Source: Nilaparvata lugens (taxonomy: Eukaryota > Arthropoda > Insecta > Hemiptera > Delphacidae). Taken from it: DNA of 64,000 nt. Numbering within the stretch: position 1 is the stretch's first letter; each line of letters opens with the position of its first letter. A model generated the notes under the pieces. It saw only the letters and a program-made list of their open reading frames with translations. It made no database searches and had not been told where the DNA came from. The translations under genes and the position numbers were made by a program. The DNA lies in contig NC_052511.1 of the NCBI RefSeq assembly GCF_014356525.2, positions 9,568,638 through 9,632,637 of the forward strand. The letters are read 5' to 3'. Shown here piece by piece: positions 1 through 10,375 of the stretch.

Positions 1-895
1 TAAACCCGAGAAATTCGATGAATCAAACATTGTTGAACAGGAAAATTTACGAGTGGCAGAATAAAGACCAAACACTCGACTCGCCAATAAAATCGCACAT
101 AAATTCGAGGTGGATCAGAATAAATTCAAAAAGAAATACACGTGTTTGTATTGTTGGTGGTGGGGGGGGGGTGATGTGGTTGGAAGGGAGGAGTAGGGAG
201 GAGGAGATGAAGGAGAGAAAAAAACAAGAGACGCCACATTTTTAACCCTGTCGTGTAGGAAGCGACTCGATACTATTTCTCAACGGAGAATTCAAATTTG
301 TCTGGGGGAACTTATGACGTAATAAATCAGCAGACTTGTGGACTCAAAGAAGGCACGTTTCGGCTCATTAGAGCTCTTTTTGGTGCTATCTCATTAGGCA
401 TTCCTCAAGGGCTAGCTGGCTGGCACTCTCAGATTTCAAAGCATTGTCTGACATGTTGTACGGGAGAAATAAAAAGCCGCAATGAGAGAAAAAAAGAAAG
501 GATCATGTGGTGGTAGAAAGAGCACCTCCTTACCAGAAAGTCATGCCTTTGCCGACATGATTTACACCCTAGGTCTCCCACCTCCCACCTCCCACCACCG
601 GTGTCTCATAACTGGAAACCAAGTGTATTTTTGTATTCTGAACGATCAATGACATTAGGAGCGTCACATCTGGTTGAGGCGGAGAATGACCACATTGCAC
701 GTAAAGTGAGACAAGGAGGGGTTGAGAAGGAAATGATTATGAGAAAAATTATGGGTATAGAAAAGGGTTATAGAGAAATCACAGGATCAAATCAGGGTAA
801 AGAGAGTCGTAGGCGTGAAACTGAGTATGCATTATTCAGTTACCTTTGATTTGGGAGATTACATTTTTAAGAATACCAATTGGGAGCTGTTTATT
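1..895. other. Unassigned AT-rich stretch
   Basis: No gene or named repeat recognised. It contains a G-run near 164-174 and a short direct repeat of CTCCCAC near 577-598. The open frames present (62-82 codons) have no recognisable domain. Confidence 0.5.
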
Positions 896-1756
896 AAGGT
901 GCGTAAAGACTTTCGCTCTGCTCCGCAATCGAACGTCATTCGAGCAGATCAATTATTGATGATCACAGGTGGAGCAAGAGTGGAACGTGAACAGAGCGTG
1001 TAAAGGTGCGTACAGATATACGCGCCGCGAACATGAACAATTCACTTTTAATCAGCTGACTATAACTGTATTTTTACAGAAACGGTGAGATACATATTAT
1101 AAAAAGCTTGGCATCAGCTGATTAAAAAAATGAATTGCTCATGTTCGCGGCGCGTATATCTGTACGCAGAGCTCGATCTTTGTCTAGTTCCTAGGTCGAA
1201 CTAAACAATAGTTGCGCATAAGCGGTCAGAGTTTTTGTTTGTAATGTTTGTTAATAGTTACGATTTCTGTGTTGACATATAAAATTATCAAAATTAATAA
1301 GTAATTATTAAATCAACAAAAAAAATAATATAAAACTATTTTTAATAATAGGTACCAGCATAATAGAAATTTAGTAGAATTCAGTAGAAAGAAGCCGAAG
1401 TCCAACCAAGCCTTTCACCTTTCAAAACATTGACAGACATAACCTTTTTAGTAATAAAACATCATAAATGCAACAAACATAATAATTATCATCAATTTAT
1501 TACATAAACATAATGTATTATTAGGCTACCCAACAATACCCTGGTCAGAATAATATATTTCATTTAGTTTTGTCACCCGATCAGCTGGATTGAACGTTTC
1601 ACATTTTGTGAGGTTAGGTTGTAGCGAAGTGAACAATACGACAAGCGCGCAATCATCCTTCGAACATAATTCGAACCTCTAGTGAACCCTTGCGTACCGT
1701 TCATGATCGGAGCGAGTGCGGCGCGTGTTCGAGGCGCGTATATCTGTACGCACCTT
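896..1756. mobile_element. Composite fold-back element, family A-like, with an insertion
   Basis: The left end (AAGGTGCGTAAAGACTTTCG) and the right end (TATATCTGTACGCACCTT) match the two ends of the shorter elements at 58114-58298 and 58725-58890, so this is the same element type enlarged to about 860 bp. The enlargement holds a complete-looking family A element at 1003-1170 and about 540 bp of further AT-rich sequence. Non-autonomous; no transposase frame is visible. Confidence 0.75.
1003..1170. mobile_element. Family A fold-back element (nested copy)
   Basis: About 168 bp. The ends are inverted repeats beginning AGGTGCGTACAGATATACGC, followed by a GCCGCGAACATG block and an AATCAGCTGA inverted core. 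Related copies lie at 2204-2370, 8672-8838 and 47193-47740. The right terminus lacks the final CACCT, so this copy is slightly truncated. Confidence 0.85.
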
Positions 1757-2203
1757 GATAACTTGATTGGGAAAAATCTTCGATTGGATTACATTGAATT
1801 GGATTAAATCTAGTCTATGAGAATCGTGGCTTGTTAGAATTTATTGAGGAGGCCTCGATAAAGCCTTGAAAGAAAATCATCAAGACAATCAACCTTGTAC
1901 AAATGCTGTATCAGTTCCCTGTGATTTGGAAGATTGGATTGTTTTTCAATAAAGATTGAAAGCTGCTTATTATCAGTTAACTTGATTCAAAATAATCTTC
2001 AATGAGGATTTATTGAATTAGATAAAAATTAGTTTATGAGAATCATTGCATGTTAGTATCTATCGAGGGGGTCTGACAGCAGAGTCCAGAAAATCAATTG
2101 GTTTTCTGAGTAGTTATGAAGGTGATATTGTGATAATTATCCATACTGAATGAAAAATTCAACCACAGATTTATTAAAGATCAAGATACTGGTCTCGTTT
2201 GTT
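1757..2203. repeat. Diverged tandem duplication, about 220-bp period
   Basis: Two blocks starting near 1757 and 1978 share TAACTTGATT, a run of TTGAATTxGATxAAA, TATGAGAATC and TGTTAG in the same order, with many differences. An old local duplication; no coding content seen. Confidence 0.6.
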
Positions 2204-2370
2204 AAGGTGCGTACAGATATACGCGCCGCGAACATGAGCAATTCACTTTTAATCAGCTGATTATATCTGTATTTTTACAGAAACGGTAAGATACAGATAT
2301 AAAAAGCTTGGCATCAGCTGATTAAAAGTGAATTGCTCATGTTCGTGGCGCGTAAATCTGTACACACCTT
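2204..2370. mobile_element. Family A fold-back element
   Basis: 167 bp with inverted ends (AAGGTGCGTACAGATATACG at left; CTGTACACACCTT at right) and the AATCAGCTGA core. If the element is taken to start at AGGTGCG, both flanks read TTA, which would fit a 3-bp PIF/Harbinger-type target duplication. The superfamily assignment is inference. Confidence 0.85.
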
Positions 2371-2866
2371 TACACTATTATCATTCTCAGAATACACATT
2401 ATCAATTTACCAGAGATTGATAATTATGTGGTGGGACAAGAGTGAAACAACTGAAACCGGTATCTCGATTTTTGAAAAATTTGTGGTTGTACAATACCTA
2501 GTCTTCTCATTCAGCACAATCAACTAGAATGTGAAACTTCTATATCATAATTAATGAAAGTTGCCAAAATGAGACTAATGAAACGAAGCTGGGGACATTC
2601 TCAGAAAGTCTACAGACAGAAATTTTTGGCCAATTGCTACAATTATGAAAACGCTCTTTCAATTATTAATAGTTCGAATATTTTCTGATCCAACAATTGC
2701 TGGTGAAGATGTGGGGTCCAGTTGACATTAATTGACTCCAGTGTCGGGATTATTAACTTTTTCGAAAAAATTAAACTGAAACATCTATAAATAACTAGAG
2801 AAATTGAACATTAATCTCCCGAAACTTCTCAAGTTCTGGATCAAAATAACAAAGGAAACAATTGTA
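2371..2866. other. Unassigned intergenic or intronic DNA
   Basis: AT-rich sequence without a recognisable gene or repeat. Confidence 0.5.
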
Positions 2867-3085
2867 GAATTCAAATCAAATCAAATTTAATTTATTTAGT
2901 GAGTTGCATAAAACATACAAGCTTTGCAACATTGAATCGTCACAATCAATATAAAAAACAATCAATCAATAATAAAACACAGAACATAACATAATAGAGC
3001 AAGGAGGAGACGTCAAAAACAACACTGCCTCTAGGAGCTCCCCGTGGAAGAAATCGATCAATCTGTCATCATCCCGTTGTTTAGA
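2867..3085 (-). mobile_element. LINE or SINE 3' tail with TTTGA repeats
   Basis: Read on the minus strand the segment ends in AAATTTGATTTGATTTGAAT, a TTTGA-type microsatellite tail typical of non-LTR retroposon 3' ends. Similar tails occur at 30640-30675 (plus), 31906-31925 (minus) and 61044-61062 (minus). Upstream sequence is noncoding; the parent family is not identified. Confidence 0.55.
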
Positions 3086-3121
3086 GAAGAAATTAAACAA
3101 TTTATTGTTTAATAAGATCTA

Positions 3122-4219
3122 ACAATTTATTGAACGGCTTAATCGAATCACTCACCTACTTATTCCTATGGAAACAATCGCATTTTCCATTTCATGCGAA
3201 TGATTCCATTAATCCGCGTTTAAAAATCAGTTAATTGCTTTAGAAATAAACGAAGATGATAAAAATTACATTTTTATTTACTTACTTATTTATCATTCAC
3301 AATCAACCTGAGGACAAAGAAACAGACTACAGTCCAAAACTTCTATGTTAGTGAAATATGAGTAATATATTACTTGTTTCTTGTGAAATATTAAATGATG
3401 AATTCATGAAATGAAATACTCTTTTCAATAAAAGTGGTGAACCTATATGTAACATGTTGAATGTATTTGATACTAAATGATTTGTATTGATATTACTATT
3501 ACTGTATTTGTATTATTTGTATGAGTGTTCATAGTGATATTTGAATTCCCGTTTTTACTAAAATCAATTCCCATATTGGGGAATAGAATAAAATATACTA
3601 CAAATTTTGTTGGGATAATATAGAATAGAATAATATACTGTAGAAATAGATACTGTAGTGATAATAATAATACTGTAGTAATAAAAATAATACTGTAGTA
3701 TATTTATTTATTTATTTATACATTAATAGATACAATCATTCTCAACTATGAATGATTGGGAAAGGAACAACAGGCTTAAAGCCCAAAACTGTTCCTTTCC
3801 CAAATTTAGATAGAAATTGTCCAAAAATAGGTTATGTTTACACTACACGTTTTTTGTCCAAATATAATAATTATAGATAATATACTGTAGAATAGAATAA
3901 TGGTGGAAAGAAGATTAAAATATGTCACCATTTTTTCAGAGGATTGCTGTTTTAATTTCTGACATTAATTCCAATCATAGTAGGTGATAGGCCAATGTGA
4001 AATATTAAATGATGAATTCATGAAATGAAAAGACCTGTTCAATCAATCTATTTCACACAACAGACAGTCGAACTGTTACAATTACATCCAGGATTGGAAA
4101 CAATTTATTGAACGGCTTAATCGAATCACTCACCTACTTATTCCCATGAAAACAATCGCATTTTCCATTTCATGCGAATGATTCCATTAATCCGCGTTTA
4201 AAAATCAGTTAATTGCTTT
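3122..4219. repeat. Two pairs of direct repeats in order 1-2-2-1
   Basis: A ~120-bp block at 3122-3242 recurs almost unchanged at 4099-4219. A shorter block (AAATATTAAATGATGAATTC and following) occurs at 3383-3414 and again at 3998-4029, between the long copies. All are in the same orientation, which a single tandem duplication would not give. The interval also holds AATACTGTAGTA-type repeats near 3600-3700. Confidence 0.8.
3705..3848 (-). mobile_element. Retroposon 3' end with conserved stem-loop
   Basis: On the minus strand it reads CATAACCTATTTTTGGAC, then a stem formed by TTTGGGAAAGGAACAG and its complement around AGCCTG, then an AATAAATA-rich tail. The same plan occurs at 7285-7442, 9540-9690, 10850-10985, 11880-12010 and 57690-57815. 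Noncoding; probably the 3' end of a LINE or its SINE partner. Confidence 0.65.
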
Positions 4220-4840
4220 TTGTTCAATTTAAGCGGTAGGCTACTGAATCGATCTCGTATTTAAATTGCATTTGATACATTCCATTATTTGTGTAAATTC
4301 GGATATAAATTCAGTATGCGGACTCGAGAGTGGGGTTAGGAGGTGTTTTAGGGTAGGAGTGTACATTGTAAGTGGTGGACTGGGTGGAGAAGTGGGGGAA
4401 ATAAATGGGACGTGAGAATAGAATAAATCTAAACAACGTTTCCAATTCTTTTCTTCCCTGGTTCTCCTAGCTGGAATCTACAGGACGGCGATCGTCATTC
4501 GAATAGACCGACTTTATAGCATCGCACAGGCTTAAATTTATCATTCGGTATTCTCGGCCAAGAAACGTGAACACAAACAAGACTAGAACTCTGCCAAAAC
4601 TCATTAGGAAACTGAAATAAAATTAAAATACGCTGAAGAAAGAAGCGGGTGGACTAGATGGAAAAGCAAAAATAAAAAGGGCCGACCGAGCTTGTTAATC
4701 CCAGCTTTAACACAAAATATATCGGCCATCAGTCTTCGGTGTCTAGACCGAGATGTGGAAGTTCACTGGAGATTCAGATCATTAGAATGGATTCAAAATG
4801 ATATTAATTTGACTTTTGTGGCATTTTTCAGGCTTGGTTT
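4220..4840. other. Unassigned DNA
   Basis: Moderately GC-richer than its surroundings near 4310-4520, but no open frame, RNA or repeat that I recognise. Confidence 0.45.
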
Positions 4841-5140
4841 GAGATTCTCGAGCTCCATAAGTGATCTGTAATCATATTTATATGTCACAGTGATCTATTT
4901 CTAATGTATTGAGTAAACAAGCTAAATAATAGAAATGGGAAAATAATAATTGTTGAATGTACAATACTGTCGTATGTGTTCCATCTCGAGCTTCCATAAG
5001 TGATATAAGTGATCTGTAATCATATATTATATGTCACAGTGATCTATTTCTAATGTATTGAGTAAACAAACTAAATAATTGAAATGGGAAAATAATAAAT
5101 TGTTGAATGTACAATCCTGTGGTATGTGTTCTGTCTGTAC
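4841..5140. repeat. Tandem duplication, ~145-bp period
   Basis: Two copies beginning TCTCGAGCTCCATAAGTGAT (near 4846) and TCTCGAGCTTCCATAAGTGA (near 4984), each continuing through ATATGTCACAGTGATC to GTATGTGTTC. The second copy has a short extra repeat of ATAAGTGAT. Noncoding. Confidence 0.85.
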
Positions 5141-5479
5141 AGCCTAATAATATTAAACAGCACTCATGTATTGAAAATTGAAAATGTTACAAGAATCGAT
5201 CCATATGACTTATCTATCATACCTTATCACTAGCCCAAATTCCAAAAGAATTGAAAAATTGGGATTTGTTCACACAAGAATTGTTCAATTGCCCAAATTA
5301 TTATCTATCTATAAATTTCAAAAGCGATTATTATGTGTCCTTCACGTCAAGTTGTGAATCATTCATTTCTGTAATCCAATTATTTATCTGATAAATTAAT
5401 ATCACAATCTCGATAAATATTTTAATCTCGATAAAATACTAATTCAACAATAAAGAGCTCTAAGAATTATTATGAAAAT

Positions 5480-5945
5480 CAAAAGGAATGACTTTGTTAA
5501 ACATATTTTCCCCCAGCTAGGCATATTAACAATTTATGGGAAATAATTTAATGATGTTATAATGTACTATGGAAAATCTACTGATTTTGAACTAAGAAAT
5601 AGTAAATCACATTGTCATAACACTCGATCAGGAAGAATTGTTCAAAGAAATAACTTAGAAATCTTCAAAAAAAGGACAACTTTTAGGGGTGATAGATACT
5701 TTAGCATGTTGCCTAGTGATTTGAAGTCTATAGAAAATATAAGATGTTTCAAAAGCTCATCTGAAGGACTATCTCCTTTCGGGAATTTGTTCAGGAGTAA
5801 TTTTATGCGATTTCGACATTGATGACTGTATTTGTGTGTTGGTTTGTTCTTTTAATTTCCTCTGTTTAATGTGACAACATGTGTATGTGACATTATTAAA
5901 TGTACTTGTACATTTGATGAATAAATATGATTGATCGATCGATTG
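5480..5945 (+). pseudogene. LINE C-terminal fragment (CR1-like) with 3' tail
   Basis: The frame ending at 5822 encodes HNTRSGRIVQRN, then TFRGDRYFSMLPSDLKSI and CFKSS, the layout of the C-terminal region of CR1/L2-type retrotransposon proteins. Upstream the frame shows GILTIYG but is interrupted by stops. Only the last ~90 codons are open, so it is a 5'-truncated dead copy. After the stop come ~100 nt and AATAAATATGATTGATCGAT, a microsatellite-like 3' tail. Clade is inferred from motif memory. Confidence 0.65.
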
Positions 5946-6089
5946 ATCATCAACCAGATGTATTGAATACTGTCACTGAATTCTCTATTAACATTAGATA
6001 ATGTCTTTCTTATAGCTCCATTGAATATTGTGTTATATGGAACACAAATATATTCAACTGAGTTGTGGTCGATGTTGTAGAAACGTTCC

Positions 6090-6211
6090 ATGATGAAATA
6101 AAAACACATAGATGTCAGCTTGAAAATGTGACCTGTGTGGTCACGAAACCATGGTCGTGTACCAAATTAAAGTGTAGAAAACTGACAACATCTATGTGTT
6201 TTTATTTCAAC
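6090..6211. repeat. Inverted repeat (hairpin), ~27-bp arms
   Basis: TGAAATAAAAACACATAGATGT near 6092-6113 is complemented by ACATCTATGTGTTTTTATTT near 6188-6207, with about 70 bp between. A minus-strand frame at 5852-6109 overlaps the left arm and contains VPYNTIFNGAIRKTL, vaguely like a reverse-transcriptase fragment, but this is too weak to call. Confidence 0.6.
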
Positions 6212-6489
6212 AAATATATTCTTTATTTTCTACATTTCCTTGATTATTTTGAATTCTATTCTGTATTACTTTTTCTTTGATATATGAGAAATACTAGCCG
6301 TTTGCTTCCTGGTTGATAAGTAAGTCAAATTCACTATGTAAATTTTCTACTTCTTTTACAGTAGTATAGTGAAAGCATGTGTGATCCCCAGTCTCTTGAA
6401 GATTGAGTATATTTCACAAGGATCAGCCTAAAATTTAATAGATTTTTCGTCTAATATAATAATTTCTCCCAAACTTCAACGATAGACTG

Positions 6490-6688
6490 AGAGCCTGTTC
6501 ACATGACAGCGATTTACGCTCGGTTGTCGCGCGTTCGCGCGGTTTTAGTAGTCGCCGGCGAATCGCGGCGGTTGTAATCTCAGACTTAACCGAGGGCAAA
6601 TCGCTCATGAAACGCTGTCATGTGTACGAGACTGGCAAATCGAGCCGCGCGACAACCGAGCGTAAGTCGCTGTCATGTGAACAAGCTC
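6490..6688. mobile_element. GC-rich palindromic MITE
   Basis: 199 bp. Ends are AGAGCCTGTTCACATGACAG and its near-perfect complement CTGTCATGTGAACAAGCTCT; the inverted arms continue through GCGATTTACGCTCGGTTGTC. The centre is rich in CG dinucleotides. No target duplication is obvious. No coding capacity. Confidence 0.85.
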
Positions 6689-6938
6689 TAATGTTCCAAT
6701 ACCATTTTAATACTGTGACTTGAACAACACACACAATTCACATAAAACGTAGATATCTACAGTATATATATGGCTAAGAATTAAACAAAAATGAGCCTAG
6801 ATTACTGTCAACTACAGAAAATAGGTGCAGAATCCTTCTAGCTTGGACACCATGTAATTAGATCAGCTGCACGATCGGGAGGAATGTATCAGTTGACTTG
6901 TAAATCGTTTAGTCGAGTCCAGTGAGTCGAGTCGTAGT

Positions 6939-8093
6939 TCAATACACCATTGTTCCTTCTAGAGGTGTCGTAGAGTGTAGGCTAAATTGAGCGATTAAAG
7001 AGAAGTGCTCAGGTAGAGGCAATAGGCGATCTACAACTAGAGGCATGGACTGTTGAAATGTTTGTGAACACATTGAATAACAAGAGTGAACTGGGAGAAG
7101 TAGTAATCGAGGGAAGAAATTGAGGAGAGAGTGAGAGGGTGAGTGTGGAAGTAGAATGTACAATATGGAGAAAGAGCGAAAGATGAGATAGAGAATGAAA
7201 TTTGAAAGTGGGAATGACAATGAAGAGAGTGCAAAAAGAAGAATGTTGATGATAGACAGAGAAAAGAATATGGTATAAAGTAAGTAAAAATTCAAATTTA
7301 TTCATTATATATCATAATGAATATAGCTGAGCAATATCATTCTCAACTAAGGATGATTGGGAAAGGAATAACAGGCTTAAAAATCAAAAATGTTCCTTTC
7401 ACAAATTTAGAAAAAAGTTGTCTAAAAATAGGTTATGTTTACACTTCATGATTGAAGAAAAGAGATGGAGGAGATAAGAGAAACTTAATACGTTTGATGA
7501 TGGTGGAAAAACAGTAGAAGCGGAAGAAGATGAAAAAGAAAAGAGAAAAGAGGAAGGAGAGAAATAGAGAAGAGAAGGAACAAGTAAAAATATAAACAAT
7601 ATGAAAGAAGGAACAAGCGAAAGACAATCAGAGTAGGAGAAAGGAGAAGGAGAAGGAGAAGAAGAAGGAGAAGGAGGAGGAGAAGAAGAAGGAGGAGAAG
7701 AAGAAGAAGAAGAAGAAGAAGAAAAAGAAGAAGGGGAAGAAGAAGAAGGATAAGAATAGGAAGGGAAAGAAGGAGAAGGAAAAATTAAACTAGAAATGGT
7801 AATAGAAGTAGAACAGGAGAAGAAATGAAAAAAAAACATTGAATTGAGGACCAGTATAAGTAGCGGAGGAAATACAAGAGAATATGGGGGAGGAAGGATG
7901 GCGAAAGAAAATTTGAGAAAAGATGGAATGAAGAGAGATAAAAGAAGGACGAAAATCAGGTACAACCCATTCTCAGTCTTGAGAATCATTGATAGCAATT
8001 TCTAAAAGTAAAAACTAGAAGAGAGGAGAGTTAAAACAGGGGGAGTAGAACACTGTAAGTGGCACAAAGAGTTGAAAACAATAATATGAATTA

Positions 8094-8150
<57 letters not shown>
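6939..8150. repeat. Purine-rich strand-asymmetric tract
   Basis: The plus strand is dominated by A and G over most of 1.1 kb, with GAA/GGA runs at 7640-7750 and a pure GA repeat at 8096-8148. Read from the other strand this gives long low-complexity frames rich in S, F, L and P, which I regard as artefacts of composition. A retroposon tail interrupts it at 7285-7442. Confidence 0.8.
7285..7442 (-). mobile_element. Retroposon 3' end with conserved stem-loop
   Basis: Minus-strand reading: CATAACCTATTTTTAGACAA, a GGGAAAGGAA...TTCCTTTCCC stem around the GCCTG loop (partly decayed), GAATGATATTGC, and an AT-rich tail. A diverged relative of 3705-3848. Confidence 0.6.
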
Positions 8151-8151
<1 letters not shown>

Positions 8152-8300
8152 CTAAGAGACGGTAGTTGGAAAATATGAATGTATGATAAATAAGTAGAAC
8201 TGTAACACAAGAGTTGAAAACAATAATATGAATTAGATGAGAGAGAGAGAAAAATCACTAAGAGACGGTAGTTGGAAAATATGAATATATGATAAATAAG
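8063..8300. repeat. Tandem duplication containing a (GA)n array
   Basis: Blocks with GAGTTGAAAACAATAATATG, a GA repeat, and CACTAAGAGACGGTAGTTGG occur twice, near 8070 and 8210. The GA run is about 50 bp in the first copy and 12 bp in the second. Confidence 0.85.
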
Positions 8301-8344
8301 TTTTTATTCTCAAATAGGAACATGTCACAAACATTTGAAATGTA

Positions 8345-8512
8345 AATTATAGTCTAATGGAACATACCTATCAAATTTCATGAAAATCTATTACCGCGTT
8401 TCGCCGTAAATGCGCAACACATTTAAACATTTAAACATTCAAACTTTTGAACATTAAGAGAAATGCCAAACCTTCGACTTGAATCTTAGACCTCACTTCG
8501 CTCGGTCAATAA
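8345..8512. repeat. Dispersed repeat, shared with 51460-51606
   Basis: Both places read GAACATACCTxTCAAATTTC, then TCTATTACCGCGTTTCGCCG, then CTTAGACCTCACTTCGCTCG. The wording resembles a repeat widespread in hemipteran genomes; its element class is not clear to me. Confidence 0.7.
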
Positions 8513-8671
8513 TAGTACTCCTCACCTAGAAACGAGTAGATATATCTATTTATAAAAAAAATTATATTTATTATTTTAAAACTACATAATATGAGAGGAC
8601 AATAATTAGGAAATAGGCGGGAATAGATCTGTGAGAGGCACAAGAGGTGTTCTAGGATAAAAACGATTGTG

Positions 8672-8838
8672 AAGGTGCATACAGATATACGCGCCGCGAA
8701 CATGAGCAATTCACTTTCAATCAGCCGATCATATCTGTATTTTTACAGAAGCGTTACGATACAGATATAAAAAGCTTGGCCTCAGCTGATTAAAAGTGAA
8801 TTGCTCATGTTCGCGGTGCGTATATCTGTATGCACCCT
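8672..8838. mobile_element. Family A fold-back element
   Basis: 167 bp, inverted ends AAGGTGCATACAGATATACG / TATATCTGTATGCACC, and the same inner AATCAGC and AAAAAGCTTGG blocks as 2204-2370. Flanks are TGA and TTA, so no exact target duplication. Confidence 0.85.
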
Positions 8839-8947
8839 TAGATAAGAAAAGAATATGATGAAAAGAGAGAGATGATATGTGAGAAGAATGGTCGGCTGTC
8901 GGCACTTTACAGCGATAATCGAGCATGGAGCATGGGATTGTTGCAAG

Positions 8948-9022
8948 CTGCAAGGTGGTTGCAAGTGGCATGCTGCAAGGTGGTGGCAAGTGGCATGCTG
9001 CAAGGTGGTGCCAAGTGGCATG
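8948..9022. repeat. Three-unit 25-bp tandem repeat
   Basis: Units start at 8948, 8973 and 8998 with consensus CTGCAAGGTGGTGGCAAGTG plus GCATG. Small minisatellite; frames through it are not convincing genes. Confidence 0.85.
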
Positions 9023-9029
9023 CGTGTGA

Positions 9030-9535
9030 TGTATGGCCTATTTTCATCGGGATGCAATTTTCTGTTATTTATGAATTCACTTAGAAGCGATTATGAACAA
9101 TGGACAGTGGTTCAGTCACCGTACCTTGATGATCGTGCCTCAGTATAAATCAGAGCCTCTCACTCTGTCCAGGTATCCAGATGCAAAAAGTCTTCTCACT
9201 TCTTACACTCAGGTTATCTCTCTCTTCTTTACTATACTCAGGTTACCACTCTAACACATCTTGTACACTTTTCTTGTTCGTTTTGCTTCTACTTCTGCTC
9301 TGCAGATCATATTCTTTGTTTTTGTTCAACCTCTTCTGTGCAGATCTTTCCACACCTTGTTTTTCTGCAGCTCTTTTTGTTCACTTATGTTTCCGCTATC
9401 ACTTCTGCTCATATTTTCTAGCCTTCTATATTACTGATATTCATCCTAACCGTATCATATTCATCTCTCCTTCCAGTTCTTCTATATTACCACAGAGAAT
9501 AAGCAAGAGTAACCCTTCTACTTTGTGATATTACT
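9030..9535. other. Pyrimidine-rich stretch, no supported gene
   Basis: The plus strand is T/C-rich. A 115-codon frame at 9181-9528 encodes a leucine/serine/phenylalanine-rich, low-complexity product without a recognisable domain or start context. I do not call it a gene. Confidence 0.5.
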
Positions 9536-9539
9536 GATA

Positions 9540-9690
9540 TTTTTTATTTATTCATTTTTTATTTACATTTTTTTACAAAGAAGCACTGATTGGGAAAGAA
9601 AAACTAAGGATACTCTTTGTAATATTTCTTTCCCAAATTAAGATAACACTACTTTAAGGGTCCAAAATAGGGTTAAGATATTCATCTGAA
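9540..9690 (-). mobile_element. Retroposon 3' end with stem-loop, second subfamily
   Basis: Minus-strand reading: CTTAACCCTATTTTGGACCC, a TTTGGGAAAGAAATATTACA...TTTCTTTCCCAA stem, then TCAGTGCTTCTTTGTAAA and an A/T-rich tail with AATAAA. It is the same subfamily as 57690-57815 on the plus strand. Confidence 0.65.
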
Positions 9691-9797
9691 CTATCTTATA
9701 TTCATCTCTTATTCAAGTTCTTCTCATCTCTATCATGATATCTTCATCCCTCCCACACTAATTTTCCATTGATTGATCAGTTTTATCATAGTCACCT

Positions 9798-9973
9798 CTA
9801 ATACAAGGCCTCGGCCTACGATATTGCAACGTCGCAGCGTAGGCCTAGAATATAATACATGATTAGTGAAAAAGATCAGCTGGTATTTTTTCAAATCTTT
9901 TTCACCAATCATGTATCAGATTCTAGGCCTACACTGCAACGTTGCAATATCGTAGGCCGGGGCCTTGTATTAG
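9798..9973. mobile_element. Palindromic MITE, TA-flanked
   Basis: Arms begin ATACAAGGCCTCGGCCTACG and end with the complement, CGTAGGCCGGGGCCTTGTAT; the arms continue through ATATTGCAACGT. Both ends sit next to TA, which would fit a Tc1/mariner-type TA target. About 60-bp arms, no coding capacity. Confidence 0.85.
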
Positions 9974-10375
9974 GGATGGCTATGGTTTTATTCCTGCTCT
10001 AACCTCTCTGAATCATGTTCATCTGATCATGTTTATTTTATATACTCATGTTTGTTACTGATCATATTTTATTCATATCTTACTGATAATTCATGTTTTG
10101 CCAATATCACCTGTTTCCTAAGCTAGAAGTTGAATACTCAGTCGAAAATAACAATTTGCTACTATGTCATGTTGTGAAGTCATATATTGTCCCTTTCTCA
10201 AGAGCAATTATTACAAAACAATAATATTGAAGCTATTCAAATTTGTATCTCCACTAACTCAAGTCAACACTTTATCATTGTTATAAGGATTTTTGTATTT
10301 TCTGTACAATCCTATTATATTAAGCGAGCAATTTCTGTATGTCTGTTATATTTTTATATCTGGATATTTATGTTC
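9974..10375. other. Unassigned AT-rich DNA
   Basis: Nothing recognised apart from short repeats of the type CATGTTTATTTTAT. A 70-codon frame at 10187-10399 runs into the repeat that follows and has no domain. Confidence 0.45.

Noticed and set aside
5852..6109. Reverse-transcriptase fragment on the minus strand (VPYNT...GAIRKTL)
   Set aside because: Similarity is too short and vague, and the frame overlaps a hairpin arm.
7399..7998. 199-codon serine-rich protein on the minus strand
   Set aside because: Composition artefact of the purine-rich tract; no domain, several overlapping frames of equal quality.
9181..9528. 115-codon hydrophobic protein
   Set aside because: Pyrimidine-rich sequence forces L/S/F codons; no start context, no domain, ends in a retroposon tail region.
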